A stretch of DNA of 64,000 bases from Marinobacter manganoxydans MnI7-9. Its GTDB lineage: Bacteria; Pseudomonadota; Gammaproteobacteria; Pseudomonadales; Oleiphilaceae. This document shows, one piece after another, positions 27,928-39,805 of the stretch; within the stretch, counting starts at the first letter, position 1, and each line of letters starts with the position of its first letter. Below the pieces are notes generated by a model. The model was not told where the DNA came from. It worked only from the letters and a program-made list of their open reading frames with translations, and did no database searches. The translations under genes and the position numbers were made by a program. The DNA is taken from the NCBI RefSeq assembly GCF_000235625.1, contig NZ_AGTR01000013.1, positions 1 through 64,000 of the forward strand, in the 5' to 3' direction.

Positions 27928-28935
27928 TCAGGAACGGCCGGCGAGCAGGGCAGACATATCCCGCAAATAGTGCCAGGGGGAGAGGGAATCGAAGCCTTTC
28001 GCCGCGCGGTCGATCTGGCTGCACAGGGTGATGGCCTCATTCAGTTGGTTCCGGTTCAGCCGGCGAGCGGCCTGTTCCATTGCGCGGGCACGTTGCGGCT
28101 GGAATACGCCCCGTTTTTTCAGGAATGCGGCGGGATTTTCCGACTGGCCGGCCGCAGATTTCAACTCAAGCAGCAGGTTCAGATCCCGGCTGAGAACGGA
28201 TAGCAAACCGAGCGGGTTTTCTCCCTCTTGCTGAAGCACAGTGATCATCTTGCCGGCGTGGGGCGCGCGGCCACTGATCAGCTCGGTCACGAGTTCAAAG
28301 CCATTGAATCGGGAACTGTCCTGGACCGCCTGTTCAACGGTTTCCTCATCAATGGTATTGCCGTTTGCGAGCAGTGACAGTCTGTCGAGCTCCTGGCTCG
28401 CGGCGAGCAGATTGCCCTCGAGGCGTTCGCTCATGATGGCCAGGGCACCCCGGGTCAGGCTGAGGCCGCGGTTGCTGGCCCTCTGCTGCAGCCAACCCTG
28501 GAACTTGTCGGCGTCGACGGGCCACACCGGTACGTGCACGCCCTTTCCCTGAAGCTCCTTGTACCATTTGCGGCGGGTTTCCGCCGCGTCCAGACGGGCA
28601 CTGATGAGCACGAGGATGATATCGTCGGGAGGGTCGGCCAGGACTCGTTCCAGTACCGCGCGGCCGTCGCCCAGCTTGCCGGTTGGCAAGTGAATCTCGA
28701 TGCGCCGTTTTTCCGCGAACAGGGACATGGCACTGAACTCCTCGCCAACGGCGTTCCAGTCCAGTTGGTGGTCAGCGTGAAAGGTCAGGCGGTCATGAAA
28801 ACCGGCGTCTTTTGCGGCCTTACGAACTTGGTCACAACATTCCTGAACCAGCAGGGGTTCGTCCCCGGATATAAGATAGACGGGCGAGAGGCCCTTTTTT
28901 AGCAGCTGGGATAACTGGCCTGGATTGGTCTTCAT
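27928..28935 (-). CDS. holA: DNA polymerase III subunit delta
   Basis: Clamp-loader subunit that opens the beta sliding clamp. KKGLSPVYLISGDEPLLVQE at the N-terminus, LEGNLLAASQELDRLSLL in the middle and the C-terminal collar region match HolA. 335 residues, close to the E. coli length. It overlaps the lptE stop by 4 bases, giving the conserved leuS-lptE-holA unit. Confidence 0.94.
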   Translation of the reverse strand: MKTNPGQLSQLLKKGLSPVYLISGDEPLLVQECCDQVRKAAKDAGFHDRLTFHADHQLDWNAVGEEFSAMSLFAEKRRIEIHLPTGKLGDGRAVLERVLADPPDDIILVLISARLDAAETRRKWYKELQGKGVHVPVWPVDADKFQGWLQQRASNRGLSLTRGALAIMSERLEGNLLAASQELDRLSLLANGNTIDEETVEQAVQDSSRFNGFELVTELISGRAPHAGKMITVLQQEGENPLGLLSVLSRDLNLLLELKSAAGQSENPAAFLKKRGVFQPQRARAMEQAARRLNRNQLNEAITLCSQIDRAAKGFDSLSPWHYLRDMSALLAGRS

Positions 28936-29519
28936 GGCTGGCCTGTGGCTGGGGCGTCGGCTTCCTGTTCACGCTGGTAATCCGCCCGGATGGCGTCGAT
29001 GCGTTGCGGGGTCAATGGTGCCAGCCGGAATATCACCTGCTGCGCAAGACGATCGTCCATTTGCTGGCGGAGGGTCTCTTCTTCCCGCTGTCTTGCCAGC
29101 ACGTTGGTTTCGTCGTAGCGGTAACTCTCGCTGGTGGTCAGGCGTGTCGTGCCCACCATGGGAATCCGATCCGCGCTGATTACTTCTAGATCAACAGAGT
29201 GACGCAGCGTGTATTCCGCGGCTGCGGCCTGGGCGGTGATGGCACTTGCGCGACGGTCACGCTCGAAGTTCTTCAGCCGCAGAATGTAGTCGGCCTCCGC
29301 CGCTGGCGCCACACGGACCTTGCCCAGGTTCAGCTGTTCACGCAAGGAACGGCACAGCGTGTCGGGCACCTGTGAGGAGCAATCCACGGCAAGAGGCTCG
29401 AGGGCCGAAGAAACCGGTGGGGCACCCCGCAACTGGAACCCGCAACCACCAAGCAGCGCCGCTATTACAGCGGTCAGCATCAGGCGTGCTGACGATTTCA
29501 GAGCGGAGTGCCGGGACAT
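28932..29519 (-). CDS. lptE: LPS-assembly lipoprotein LptE
   Basis: Outer-membrane lipoprotein that plugs the LptD barrel and helps insert lipopolysaccharide in the outer leaflet. Signal peptide with lipobox LLGGC, predicted lipidated Cys26, followed by GFQLRGAP, the typical mature start. 195 residues. Begins 1 base after the leuS stop and overlaps holA by 4 bases. Confidence 0.93.
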   Translation of the reverse strand: MSRHSALKSSARLMLTAVIAALLGGCGFQLRGAPPVSSALEPLAVDCSSQVPDTLCRSLREQLNLGKVRVAPAAEADYILRLKNFERDRRASAITAQAAAAEYTLRHSVDLEVISADRIPMVGTTRLTTSESYRYDETNVLARQREEETLRQQMDDRLAQQVIFRLAPLTPQRIDAIRADYQREQEADAPATGQP

Positions 29520-29520
29520 A

Positions 29521-32184
<2,664 letters not shown>

Positions 32185-32250
32185 CTAACGCACACTAGCC
32201 TTTACAGGTAGTCTGCCAATTTTCTGTTCTTGTGCCAGACTTACAGTATT

Positions 32251-32372
32251 GGTGGGAGACGGCGGCCGGCGCAGCTTCCTGAGACACGCCGTAAATACGT
32301 CCCTGTAGGCTTGATCGCAGCATCCATGCTGCTCACAGTCTCAGGAAGCTGCACCGGCCGCCGTCCCGAACC
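32251..32372 (-). repeat. Y-repeat copy A (arm-variable inverted repeat, minus orientation)
   Basis: Arms 32251-32285 and 32338-32372 are complementary over 35 bp with four mismatches. The 52-base core (32286-32337), read on the minus strand, contains a hairpin GCAGCAT-GG-ATGCTGC and a second hairpin GCC-TACA-GGGA-CGTA-TTTAC-GGC. Core matches copies B-D and F-H; the arms match none of them. Confidence 0.85.
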
Positions 32373-32418
32373 CTGGGAGGAATCGTCGAGAATGCGAGCA
32401 CCAAATGTCCGGGAGGCA

Positions 32419-32518
32419 GGGTGTGTCGGGTCTTTCCGGGACTGTCTGCAGCATGGATGCTGCAGTCAAGCGTACATGGATGTATTCACAGCGTGTCCCG
32501 GAAAGACCTGACGCAGCC
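32419..32518 (+). repeat. Y-repeat copy B (plus orientation)
   Basis: Arms 32419-32442 and 32495-32518, 24 bp with three mismatches. The 52-base core (32443-32494) is the same length as that of copy A and nearly identical to it in reverse complement: GCAGCAT-GG-ATGCTGC, linker with TCAAGC, then GTACATGGATGTATTCACAGC. Forms a head-to-head doublet with copy A. Confidence 0.85.
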
Positions 32519-32589
32519 TGACTCCTCCCCCAATAGTTCGACTAAACGCTTGTTTTTAGGAACCCCGAGGTCCATTTCAAGGAGCAGTT

Positions 32590-33138
32590 ATGACACAACC
32601 GGAAAGAAGTCATCTCTCAGGCAAGGCACTGGAAGTTTACGACCGTATGCTGGAGCGGGTAAAAACGCGTCTCCATGACCTGGAGGAAACATCGCTCCAG
32701 AACCTTGAGGAAGAAGTCCAGAGGGCGGTGGAGTTCGAGTACGAGCTGGAGGAAATGACCAGAGATGAAGCGGCCCTGCTCGGCGAATACCTCCAGAGAG
32801 ATCTCGAGCACCTTCTGCACTTCGTGGAAGAGACCGGCGAAGGCCTGAGTGAATGGTTGCAGCTTGATATCGCCCTGCTGGAACACCAGCTGGCGGATAG
32901 CCTGTTCTCGGTTGCTGATAAAACCGTTGTCGACTTTCTGGAGCTCAAACAGAAACTGGAAAACAACGAAGTGGGCCAGTACATCTCGGGCGAGGTGGCC
33001 ACCGCTGGTATGTTCCAGTGCCTGAACTGCGGGCACATGCGGTGTCTGACAGCCACCAGCCATCTGGAACCCTGTGAAGCCTGCGGCTCCCACTACTACG
33101 AGCGGGTTACGAGCCGCTGGCCGAAACAGGAGGAATAA
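32590..33138 (+). CDS. Zinc-ribbon protein of the YbeL/DUF1451 type
   Basis: 182 residues: a long acidic helical N-terminal region (about 1-125), then SGEVATAGMFQCLNCGH and a zinc ribbon with C144, C147, C162 and C165. This matches E. coli YbeL in layout (helical region, SGEV motif, C-terminal CxxC pair), a protein of unknown role encoded near leuS in that organism too. Strong AAGGAG before the ATG. Its 3' end overlaps the convergent lnt gene by 32 bases. Confidence 0.85.
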   Translation: MTQPERSHLSGKALEVYDRMLERVKTRLHDLEETSLQNLEEEVQRAVEFEYELEEMTRDEAALLGEYLQRDLEHLLHFVEETGEGLSEWLQLDIALLEHQLADSLFSVADKTVVDFLELKQKLENNEVGQYISGEVATAGMFQCLNCGHMRCLTATSHLEPCEACGSHYYERVTSRWPKQEE

Positions 33139-34669
33139 TCCGCTCCCGGACAAACACGATGAGAATAACTGCGAGGGTCAGGACCGGCCAGGAGCCAGTC
33201 TGCATGTAAGGCGTGCTGCCCGTGGCGGTGAACACCTCGCCGGTCAGGGTGGCGCGCTCGAACTGGGGGATGGTTTCGGTCAGTTCGCCCCGGTTATTGA
33301 TGATCGCAGTCACGCCGTTGTTGGTGCCCCGGAGCATGTAGCGACCGGTTTCCAGTGCCCGCATTCTGGCAATCTGCAGATGCTGTAACGGCCCAATGGA
33401 ATCGCCGAACCAGCCATCGTTGCTGATCGTGAGCAGCAGGCCCGCGCCCCGGGCATTAAAGGCAACAAAATCCGGATAGGCGACTTCATAGCAGATGAAG
33501 GGCATCACATTGACGCCATTGGCCTTGAGCGGATCCTGCCACTCCGGTCCCCGGCTGAAATCGCTCATGGGCAAATCGAAGAAACCAATCAGCCCCCGCA
33601 ACACGCTCTGCAGTGGCACGTACTCCCCGAAAGGCACCAGCTTCTGCTTGTGGTAGATGCCCTCGCCGTTGCCGATGGCCATGATGCTGTTGTGAAACGT
33701 GAAATCTTCAATTCGGTCACTGAATCCGTACCAGGGTATGCCGGTAATCAGGGTGCTGTTGTCGCCCAGCTCTGCACTGATGTGATCGATGATCTTGCCA
33801 GCCTGATCCTGGGGAATGGGAATGGCGGTTTCCGGCCAGAGGATCAGATCCGTGTCCCAATGGTCTTCGGTCATCCCCAGATAGGTGACGATCTGGTCCT
33901 TCAGGAACTCCGGGTCCCACTTGATCTGCTGGGGAATATTGCCCTGCATGGCGGCAAAGGTTATAGGGTCTTCGCTCAGATCCGTCCAGTCGACACGGTT
34001 CATGGCCGGGGCAACCAGCCAGGGAATCAGGGCAACAAAGAGGGTAACGCCCGCAGCCACCGGTTTGGGGCGCTTCAGCAGCCACCAGCCGCCGTAAAGT
34101 GCGGCACCGGTCGCAGCAATCCAGAACGTGATGCCATGCACGCCGGTCAGAGGTGCCAGCCCGGCCAGTGGGCCGTCAGTGTGCGCGGTGCCCAGATACA
34201 GCCAGGGAAAGCCGGTGAGCAGCCAGCCCCGGAGCCAGTCGCCCAGGATCCAGATGGCCGGAAACAGGATCAGGCGCCGGGCCGGGCTGTCCTTGGCCAG
34301 TTTGCCCCAGAACCAGAAGGCCAGGCCGTGGAACAGCGCCAGGCCTGCAACAAAGAGAACCGTCAACAAAACGGCAATCGGAATGGCGGTATTACCGTGT
34401 TCGCTGATACTGACGTAGACCCAGCTGGCGCCGCTGCCGAACAGCCCCAGGCCAGTAAGCCAACCGGCCCGGAAGAGCTTCTCTGGAGCCAGCGGAACCG
34501 TCACGAGGAGAATAAGAAGGACTGAAACCGGTCCCAGCCACCAGAGGTTGAACGGTGAAAAGGTCAGGGTTTGCATGGCGCCGGCAACCAGAAGGGTTGC
34601 CGCGCCAAGTAATGCGTTTGAGGAAAGCGGGGTCTTCAGCGCTCTGGTATTTTTCGCGTCACTGTTCAC
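33107..34669 (-). CDS. lnt: Apolipoprotein N-acyltransferase
   Basis: Inner-membrane enzyme that adds the third acyl chain to the N-terminal Cys of lipoproteins. About six to eight membrane segments in the first ~230 residues, then a periplasmic nitrilase-type domain with the Glu-Lys-Cys triad in WPETAIP, QKLVPFGEYVP and ICYEVAYPD, and a final C-terminal membrane helix. 520 residues. Starts 11 bases inside the corC end, in the lnt-corC-ybeY-phoH unit. Confidence 0.95.
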   Translation of the reverse strand: MNSDAKNTRALKTPLSSNALLGAATLLVAGAMQTLTFSPFNLWWLGPVSVLLILLVTVPLAPEKLFRAGWLTGLGLFGSGASWVYVSISEHGNTAIPIAVLLTVLFVAGLALFHGLAFWFWGKLAKDSPARRLILFPAIWILGDWLRGWLLTGFPWLYLGTAHTDGPLAGLAPLTGVHGITFWIAATGAALYGGWWLLKRPKPVAAGVTLFVALIPWLVAPAMNRVDWTDLSEDPITFAAMQGNIPQQIKWDPEFLKDQIVTYLGMTEDHWDTDLILWPETAIPIPQDQAGKIIDHISAELGDNSTLITGIPWYGFSDRIEDFTFHNSIMAIGNGEGIYHKQKLVPFGEYVPLQSVLRGLIGFFDLPMSDFSRGPEWQDPLKANGVNVMPFICYEVAYPDFVAFNARGAGLLLTISNDGWFGDSIGPLQHLQIARMRALETGRYMLRGTNNGVTAIINNRGELTETIPQFERATLTGEVFTATGSTPYMQTGSWPVLTLAVILIVFVRERIIPPVSASGS

Positions 34670-35504
34670 TTCGGGTTACCTGCAGCAGACGGATTACACG
34701 GTTATCGGCGTTGGCAATGGTAAAGCGCAAACCGCCGAATTCAACCGATTCGCCCCGTCTGGGCAGGTGTCCGAATTCCTTGAGAACCACGCCACCGATG
34801 GTGTCGAATTCCTCTTCGTCCAGTTCGGTCTCGAAGAATTCATTAAAATCATCAATGGGTGTTACCGCTTTTACGGCATAGCTGCCATCGCCCCGGGCCT
34901 TGATGTGGGTCTCTTCATCAAAATCATGCTCATCTTCGATTTCGCCCACAATCTGTTCCAGCACGTCTTCAATGGTGATCAGGCCGGCCGTACCACCGTA
35001 TTCGTCGACCACAATCGCCATGTGGTTACGGTTTTCCTTGAATTCCTTGAGCAACTGGTTCAGACGCTTGCTCTCGGGTACGAAAGTGGGCGGGCGCAGA
35101 ATTTCCCGGATACGATTCCAGTTGAGGTCGTTGTTCAGAGCCAGGGGAAGCAGATCCTTGGCCAGAAGAACGCCAATCACGTCGTCCTGGCTGTCCCCGA
35201 TGACCGGGAACCGGCTGTGTGCAGAATCCATGATTTCGCCCAGGAACTCCTTGGGCTCCTGGGATGCCTTTACGGTGACCATCTGGGAGCGGGGAATCAT
35301 GATCTCATCCACCCGCATGTCGATCACCTGCATGGCACCTTCGATGATGCTCATGGCATCAACATCGATGATGTTCTGGGACTCGGCGTCCCGAAGGATT
35401 TCCAGCACGTCCTCAACGGACTCAGGCCCGCTGGAGAAGGCCTGGGATATACGTTCCAGCCAGGACTTGCCGCCCTGACTGCGACTCGACTGATCGTCGC
35501 TCAT
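34659..35504 (-). CDS. corC: CorC/HlyC-type CBS-domain transporter-associated protein
   Basis: Cytoplasmic protein linked to magnesium/cobalt efflux and related membrane functions. Two CBS domains (about 65-190: [14 protein letters not shown] and the [29 protein letters not shown] block) and a C-terminal CorC/HlyC domain with GDGSYAV and TIGGVVL. 281 residues. Stop/start overlaps with ybeY (4 bases) and lnt indicate co-translation. Confidence 0.94.
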   Translation of the reverse strand: [281 protein letters not shown]

Positions 35505-35974
35505 GAGTCTTGTTCCGTTTCCTCTGCTTCGTAGGGATTGCCGAATCCGAGCTGCGCAAGCAGTCGGACTTCGAGGGCTTCCATGACCTCGGCATCTTCG
35601 TCTTCAATATGATCAAAACCCTGGAGATGCAACATGCCGTGCACCACCATGTGCGCCCAGTGGGCGACCAGGGTTTTTTCCTGTTCCATGGCCTCTTTCT
35701 CGACAACCGGTGCACAAATCACCAGATCTCCGGCCAATGGCACCGTTATACCGGCTGGCGCCTCAAATGGGAAGGACAACACGTTGGTCGCGTAGTCCCG
35801 CCCACGGTACTGATGATTCAGGGCCTGGCTTTCTTCGGTTCCGACAATACGGACCGTCACCTCGGACGGATCCTCGCCCTGCCAGGCAAGTTGCGCCCAT
35901 TTTTGAACCTGCGTCTCCGAAGGTATTCCTGGCGCCTCAAAAACCTGCTGAAAATCCACAGTCAGCTTATTCAC
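35501..35974 (-). CDS. ybeY: Endoribonuclease YbeY (16S rRNA maturation)
   Basis: Metal-dependent RNase needed for 16S rRNA 3'-end maturation and ribosome quality control. The metal site is HGMLHLQGFDH with H112, H116 and H122. TNVLSFPFE and LAGDLVIC are family blocks. 157 residues. Overlaps phoH by 4 bases upstream and corC by 4 bases downstream. Confidence 0.95.
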   Translation of the reverse strand: MNKLTVDFQQVFEAPGIPSETQVQKWAQLAWQGEDPSEVTVRIVGTEESQALNHQYRGRDYATNVLSFPFEAPAGITVPLAGDLVICAPVVEKEAMEQEKTLVAHWAHMVVHGMLHLQGFDHIEDEDAEVMEALEVRLLAQLGFGNPYEAEETEQDS

Positions 35975-36954
35975 TGGCCCGTCGCACTCCCGTCGTCAAA
36001 GGAATCGTAGGCTTCAACAATCCGCTGTACCAGCGGGTGCCGAACAACGTCCTTTGCTTCGAACCGTGTGAACCCAATACCTGATACCTTGCTCAGAACC
36101 CCGGCAGCGTGAATAAGCCCCGAATTCTGACCCCGTGGCAGGTCTACCTGAGTGGTGTCGCCGGTAATCACAGCCGTGGAGCCAAAGCCGATCCGGGTCA
36201 GAAACATCTTCATCTGCTCCCGGGTGGTGTTCTGGCTTTCGTCCAGAATGATGAATGAGTTGTTCAGCGTCCGGCCGCGCATGAACGCCAGCGGCGCAAT
36301 CTCGATCACGCTTTTCTCAATCAGCCGGGTAACCTGGTCAAACCCAAGCATTTCATAGAGAGCGTCATACAGCGGACGCAGGTATGGGTCGACCTTTTGT
36401 GCGAGATCGCCGGGAAGAAAACCAAGCTTCTCGCCGGCCTCGACCGCGGGCCGAACCAGCAAAATCCGCTTCACCTGCTCGTCTTTCAGTGCTTCAACGG
36501 CACAGGCCACCGCCAACCAGGTCTTGCCGGTACCCGCCGGCCCAATCCCGAAGTTGATATCGTGGGTGCGGATATTGTGCACATACTTCTGCTGATTCGC
36601 GCCCCTCGGCTTGGCCTGAAGCTTGGGGGTCTTGATGACCGTCACAGCGCCATCGTAGGGCACGTCTTCGGGCAGGCGTTCAAAACCGGTTTCCCGGATA
36701 AACAGATGCACGGTATCCGGAGGAAGGTCATCGGTAGCCTCGGTTTCCCGATAAAGATGCCGGATAACCTCAACGGCCGCCGCCACATGCTCGGTCTCAC
36801 CCTCAACTCGGAAATGATGGCCGCGCCTGCCGACTTTCACGTGCAGGCGTTTTTCAATCATTTTCAGGTTTTCATCAAACTGGCCACAAAGCGTCGCCAG
36901 CCGACGCTGGTCCACCGGGTGCAGGTCAAATTGTCTGTGATCGTTGGCGTTCAA
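35971..36954 (-). CDS. phoH: PhoH-like ATPase (YbeZ)
   Basis: P-loop NTPase that partners YbeY in ribosome maturation. TTG start at 36954 with CGGAGC five to six bases upstream; the frame stays open to 37086 only because it reads through a palindromic repeat, and that extension is not family-like. Walker A GPAGTGKT at 138-145, FIILDESQNTT (Walker B) and FGSTAVITGDTTQVDLP. 327 residues. First gene of phoH-ybeY-corC-lnt; repeat copy C starts 50 bases upstream, so it may lie in the leader. Confidence 0.94.
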   Translation of the reverse strand: MNANDHRQFDLHPVDQRRLATLCGQFDENLKMIEKRLHVKVGRRGHHFRVEGETEHVAAAVEVIRHLYRETEATDDLPPDTVHLFIRETGFERLPEDVPYDGAVTVIKTPKLQAKPRGANQQKYVHNIRTHDINFGIGPAGTGKTWLAVACAVEALKDEQVKRILLVRPAVEAGEKLGFLPGDLAQKVDPYLRPLYDALYEMLGFDQVTRLIEKSVIEIAPLAFMRGRTLNNSFIILDESQNTTREQMKMFLTRIGFGSTAVITGDTTQVDLPRGQNSGLIHAAGVLSKVSGIGFTRFEAKDVVRHPLVQRIVEAYDSFDDGSATGQ

Positions 36955-37003
36955 AAGTGCTCCGTTTTGGTTTGGGAGAACGAGTATCTGATGTTGGTGA
37001 AAC

Positions 37004-37116
37004 GGGCAAGGGCCGGAAGGTGTTTCCAAAAAGCGCCCGTAAATACGTCCCTGTAGGGCTCGGTCGCGCCATCCCTGGCGCTCCACGTTTTTGGAAACAC
37101 CTTCCGGCCCTCGCCC
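37004..37116 (-). repeat. Y-repeat copy C (minus orientation)
   Basis: Arms 37004-37032 and 37088-37116, 29 bp with one mismatch, ending at the core in CCAAAAA/TTTTTGG. The 55-base core (37033-37087), read on the minus strand, has GCGCCA-GGGA-TGGCGC and then GCCC-TACA-GGGA-CGTA-TTTAC-GGGC; it is almost the same as copy G. Confidence 0.88.
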
Positions 37117-37154
37117 TGATCATTCTATGTGCAGGCCCGAATGCTAAAAAACAA

Positions 37155-37245
37155 GTAGATCGGAGTAGCTGGAGGCGTAATCCGACTGGTTTCTTCGTTA
37201 CAGGCATGTTGCTCGATTACGAATTCGTCCAATCCAACCTACGAA
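37155..37245. repeat. Two degenerate REP-like palindromes between copies C and D
   Basis: The stretch 37155-37187 (TAGATCGGAGTAG ... GTAATCCGACT) and, in reverse, 37215-37241 (GATTAC ... AATCCAACCTAC) resemble the intact palindrome at 47849-47882. Both have lost base pairs. Confidence 0.5.
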
Positions 37246-37286
37246 TGCGGAGCATAAACTGGGCAGACGGCTCTGGGGCCTACGGA

Positions 37287-37472
37287 GAGTGGTGGGGCTC
37301 CCCTCCCAAAAATGTCGGCGGCCAAGGATGGCCGACGCCAAGCGCACATGGGCGGAGCAAACGCTTTAGAAGCGAAGCTTCGCGTGCCGCGGAGCGACAG
37401 CAATCTACGATTGCTGGCTGGACCCGCTTGCGGGTGCTCGTAGCGGTTTTTGGGAGGGGAGCCCCACCACTC
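37287..37472 (+). repeat. Y-repeat copy D (plus orientation, expanded core)
   Basis: Arms 37287-37312 and 37447-37472 are a perfect 26 bp inverted repeat. The 134-base core begins like copies F and H (GGCCAAGGATGGCC, then GCCAAGCGCACATGG) and ends TGCTCGTAGCGG, but about 80 extra bases split the second hairpin's loop. The insert holds its own palindromes, GCGAAGCTTCGC (37372-37383) and CAGCAATC-TAC-GATTGCTG (37398-37416). Confidence 0.85.
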
Positions 37473-37509
37473 GCCAAACTCCAAACCCAAGACGAATAGG
37501 ATCCGAGCT

Positions 37510-38856
37510 TTAGTAAAACTCCGAATTCACGGGCACACCGCGAAGTGAGTTGGGATAGGCCTCCACAATATCGACATCAATAAAGTGCCCAACAACCTCC
37601 GGATTCTCATGCCGGAAATTCACAATCCGGTTGTTCTCGGTACGCCCCGCATACTCACCAGGGTCTTTCTTGGACAAGCCAGTCACCAGAATCCGCTGAG
37701 TAGAACCCACCATCTTGCGGCTGATGTCCATCACGTTCTGGTTCAGGCGATCCTGCAGGATGCTCAGCCGCTGTTTCTTGATGTCCATCGGCGTATCGTC
37801 CGGCAGATCTGATGCCGGCGTGCCGGGCCGTGCGCTGTAAACGAAGCTGAAGGACATGTCGAAGCCGATGTCGTTGATCAGCTTCATGGTGTCTTCAAAG
37901 TCCTTCTCGGTTTCGCCCGGGAAGCCGATGATGAAGTCGGACGAAAAGCTGATGTCCGGGCGGATCTTGCGAAGGCGGCGGAGTTTGGATTTGTACTCCA
38001 GGGCTGTATGGCCGCGCTTCATGGCCGCCAGAATACGGTCGGAACCGCTCTGAACTGGCAGGTGCAGATGGCTGACCAGCTCCGGAACGCGCTCATAGAC
38101 CTCAATGAGAGCATCAGAGAACTCCACCGGGTGCGATGTGGTGTACCGGATCCGGTCGATGCCATCAATGGTTGCGATCAGCTCGATCAGCTCCGCCAGG
38201 TCCATGTTGTCGCCGTCGTGGGTTTCGCCACGGTAGGCATTCACGTTCTGGCCCAGCAGGTTAACCTCGCGAACACCCTGGCTGGCGAGGTGGGCCACTT
38301 CAGCGATGACGTCATCAGCCGGGCGGCTGACTTCTTCCCCGCGGGTATAGGGCACCACACAGAAGGTGCAATACTTGCTGCAGCCTTCCATGATTGAAAC
38401 AAACGCGGAAGGGCCGTCTGCGCCGGGCTCGGGCAGGTTGTCGAATTTTTCGATTTCCGGGAAGCTGACGTCCACCACGCCAACACCGTTACCCTTGGCG
38501 CGCACTTCGGTAATCATGTCCGGCAGGCGATGCAGAGTCTGGGGGCCGAAGACCATGTCCACGTAGGGTGCGCGGTCAATGATCGCCTGGCCTTCCTGGG
38601 AAGCCACACAGCCACCCACGCCGATGATCATTTCCGGCTTTTTGCTTTTCAGCTTTTTCCAGCGGCCAAGCTGGTGGAACACCTTCTCCTGGGCTTTTTC
38701 CCGAATGGAGCAGGTGTTCAGCAGCAGGATGTCGGCGTCATCGGGTGAATCGGTCATTTCGACGGTTTCACCGGTTTTGAGCAGGTCTGCCATGCGGGCA
38801 GAGTCATACTCGTTCATCTGACAGCCGTGGGTTTTGATGTACAGCTTCTTGGCCAT
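37510..38856 (-). CDS. miaB: tRNA-2-methylthio-N6-dimethylallyladenosine synthase MiaB
   Basis: Radical-SAM methylthiotransferase that turns i6A37 (made by MiaA) into ms2i6A37. N-terminal UPF0004 domain ([12 protein letters not shown]), central radical-SAM site [19 protein letters not shown], and C-terminal TRAM domain. ATG at 38856 gives the family N-terminus [13 protein letters not shown]; the upstream open frame to 38958 is not family-like. 448 residues, usual length. Separated from phoH by repeats C and D. Confidence 0.95.
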   Translation of the reverse strand: MAKKLYIKTHGCQMNEYDSARMADLLKTGETVEMTDSPDDADILLLNTCSIREKAQEKVFHQLGRWKKLKSKKPEMIIGVGGCVASQEGQAIIDRAPYVDMVFGPQTLHRLPDMITEVRAKGNGVGVVDVSFPEIEKFDNLPEPGADGPSAFVSIMEGCSKYCTFCVVPYTRGEEVSRPADDVIAEVAHLASQGVREVNLLGQNVNAYRGETHDGDNMDLAELIELIATIDGIDRIRYTTSHPVEFSDALIEVYERVPELVSHLHLPVQSGSDRILAAMKRGHTALEYKSKLRRLRKIRPDISFSSDFIIGFPGETEKDFEDTMKLINDIGFDMSFSFVYSARPGTPASDLPDDTPMDIKKQRLSILQDRLNQNVMDISRKMVGSTQRILVTGLSKKDPGEYAGRTENNRIVNFRHENPEVVGHFIDVDIVEAYPNSLRGVPVNSEFY

Positions 38857-39041
38857 GGGTCTCACGTAATCTGATGGATGTTGCGCCGGGAACTGGTTTT
38901 TGAAACGGGGCGCCAGCAAAAAGGAACTGCGTATTATAACGGGGTGCTTAAACTTCAACCACCTTTGTCTCGGCTAGTTGCTAGTCCGCTTGTGGTATTA
39001 TTTTTGGTTCTTTAAATCGACAATCAAGCCCGAACACGATC

Positions 39042-39779
39042 ATGACCCCCGAACGCCTCGCCCGAATCAAACAAACCCTGAACACCCGGCAGCCGGACCT
39101 GAGCGTCCTAACCGACCAGGTCCACAAGCCCCGGAATCTGTCCGCCATCATCCGCTCCTGCGATGCGTTTGGCTTGGCGAACATGCACGTGGTCTGGCCA
39201 AAAGAAGGCTTCCGGGCATTTCGCAAAACCGCCGGTGGCAGCTACAACTGGGTAACAACCCACACCCACCGGAGCATGGACGAAGCGATCGAGAGTCTGA
39301 AAGGGCAGGGCAACAAGCTCTATGCGGCGCAGCTCTCCGACCGGGCTATCGATTTCCGGGAGGCAGACTACACGGTGCCCTGTACCGTGATCATGGGTAA
39401 CGAGGTTGATGGCGTCAGCCCCGATGCGGCGGCCCAGGCCGACGAGCACATCGTGATTCCGATGATGGGCATGGTGGAGTCGCTCAACGTCTCTTCGGCC
39501 TGCGCGATTATCCTGTCCGAAGCGCAGAGGCAGCGAAAATTGGCCGGCATGTTCGACCAGCGTCGGTTGCCAGACGACGAGTATAACCGTCTACTGTTCC
39601 GCTGGTGCCAGCCCACGGTTAAACGCTACTGTGACGACCGCAACCTGCCGTACCCGCCGATAAACCCGGAAACGGGTGAGTTGGTCGACGGTGTGGGCTG
39701 GATGCAGGAAGTAAGAAAGTTAAGGGCGAATCGCCCGCGGTGGGATGACGAACCCAAAGTCACCGCAGATGAGCAATAA
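39042..39779 (+). CDS. trmH: tRNA (guanosine(18)-2'-O)-methyltransferase TrmH
   Basis: SPOUT-class methyltransferase for Gm18 in the tRNA D-loop. RQPDLSVLTDQVHKPRNLSAIIRSCDA, the knot motifs VIMGNEVDGVS and IPMMGMVESLNVSSACAIIL closely follow E. coli TrmH. 245 residues. The 185-base gap to the divergent miaB contains TATTAT at about 38997-39002 but no well-spaced -35. Convergent with yejK across hairpin E. Confidence 0.94.
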   Translation: MTPERLARIKQTLNTRQPDLSVLTDQVHKPRNLSAIIRSCDAFGLANMHVVWPKEGFRAFRKTAGGSYNWVTTHTHRSMDEAIESLKGQGNKLYAAQLSDRAIDFREADYTVPCTVIMGNEVDGVSPDAAAQADEHIVIPMMGMVESLNVSSACAIILSEAQRQRKLAGMFDQRRLPDDEYNRLLFRWCQPTVKRYCDDRNLPYPPINPETGELVDGVGWMQEVRKLRANRPRWDDEPKVTADEQ

Positions 39780-39805
39780 AAAGAAAATTACTCTTCTGTG
39801 AGATC

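Larger units (their letters stand above)
36955..37509. other. Intergenic region between miaB and phoH, holding two Y-repeats and two degenerate REP-like palindromes
   Basis: 555 bases between co-directed minus-strand genes that are adjacent in many gammaproteobacteria. It holds repeat copies C and D plus two degenerate REP-like palindromes (listed separately). I see no coding frame that is not created by the repeats. Confidence 0.7.

Noticed and set aside
36955-37086. N-terminal extension of phoH to 37086, and likewise gatC to 51480
   Set aside because: Both extensions read through palindromic repeats. Good ribosome-binding sites and family N-termini support the shorter TTG (36954) and GTG (51345) starts.
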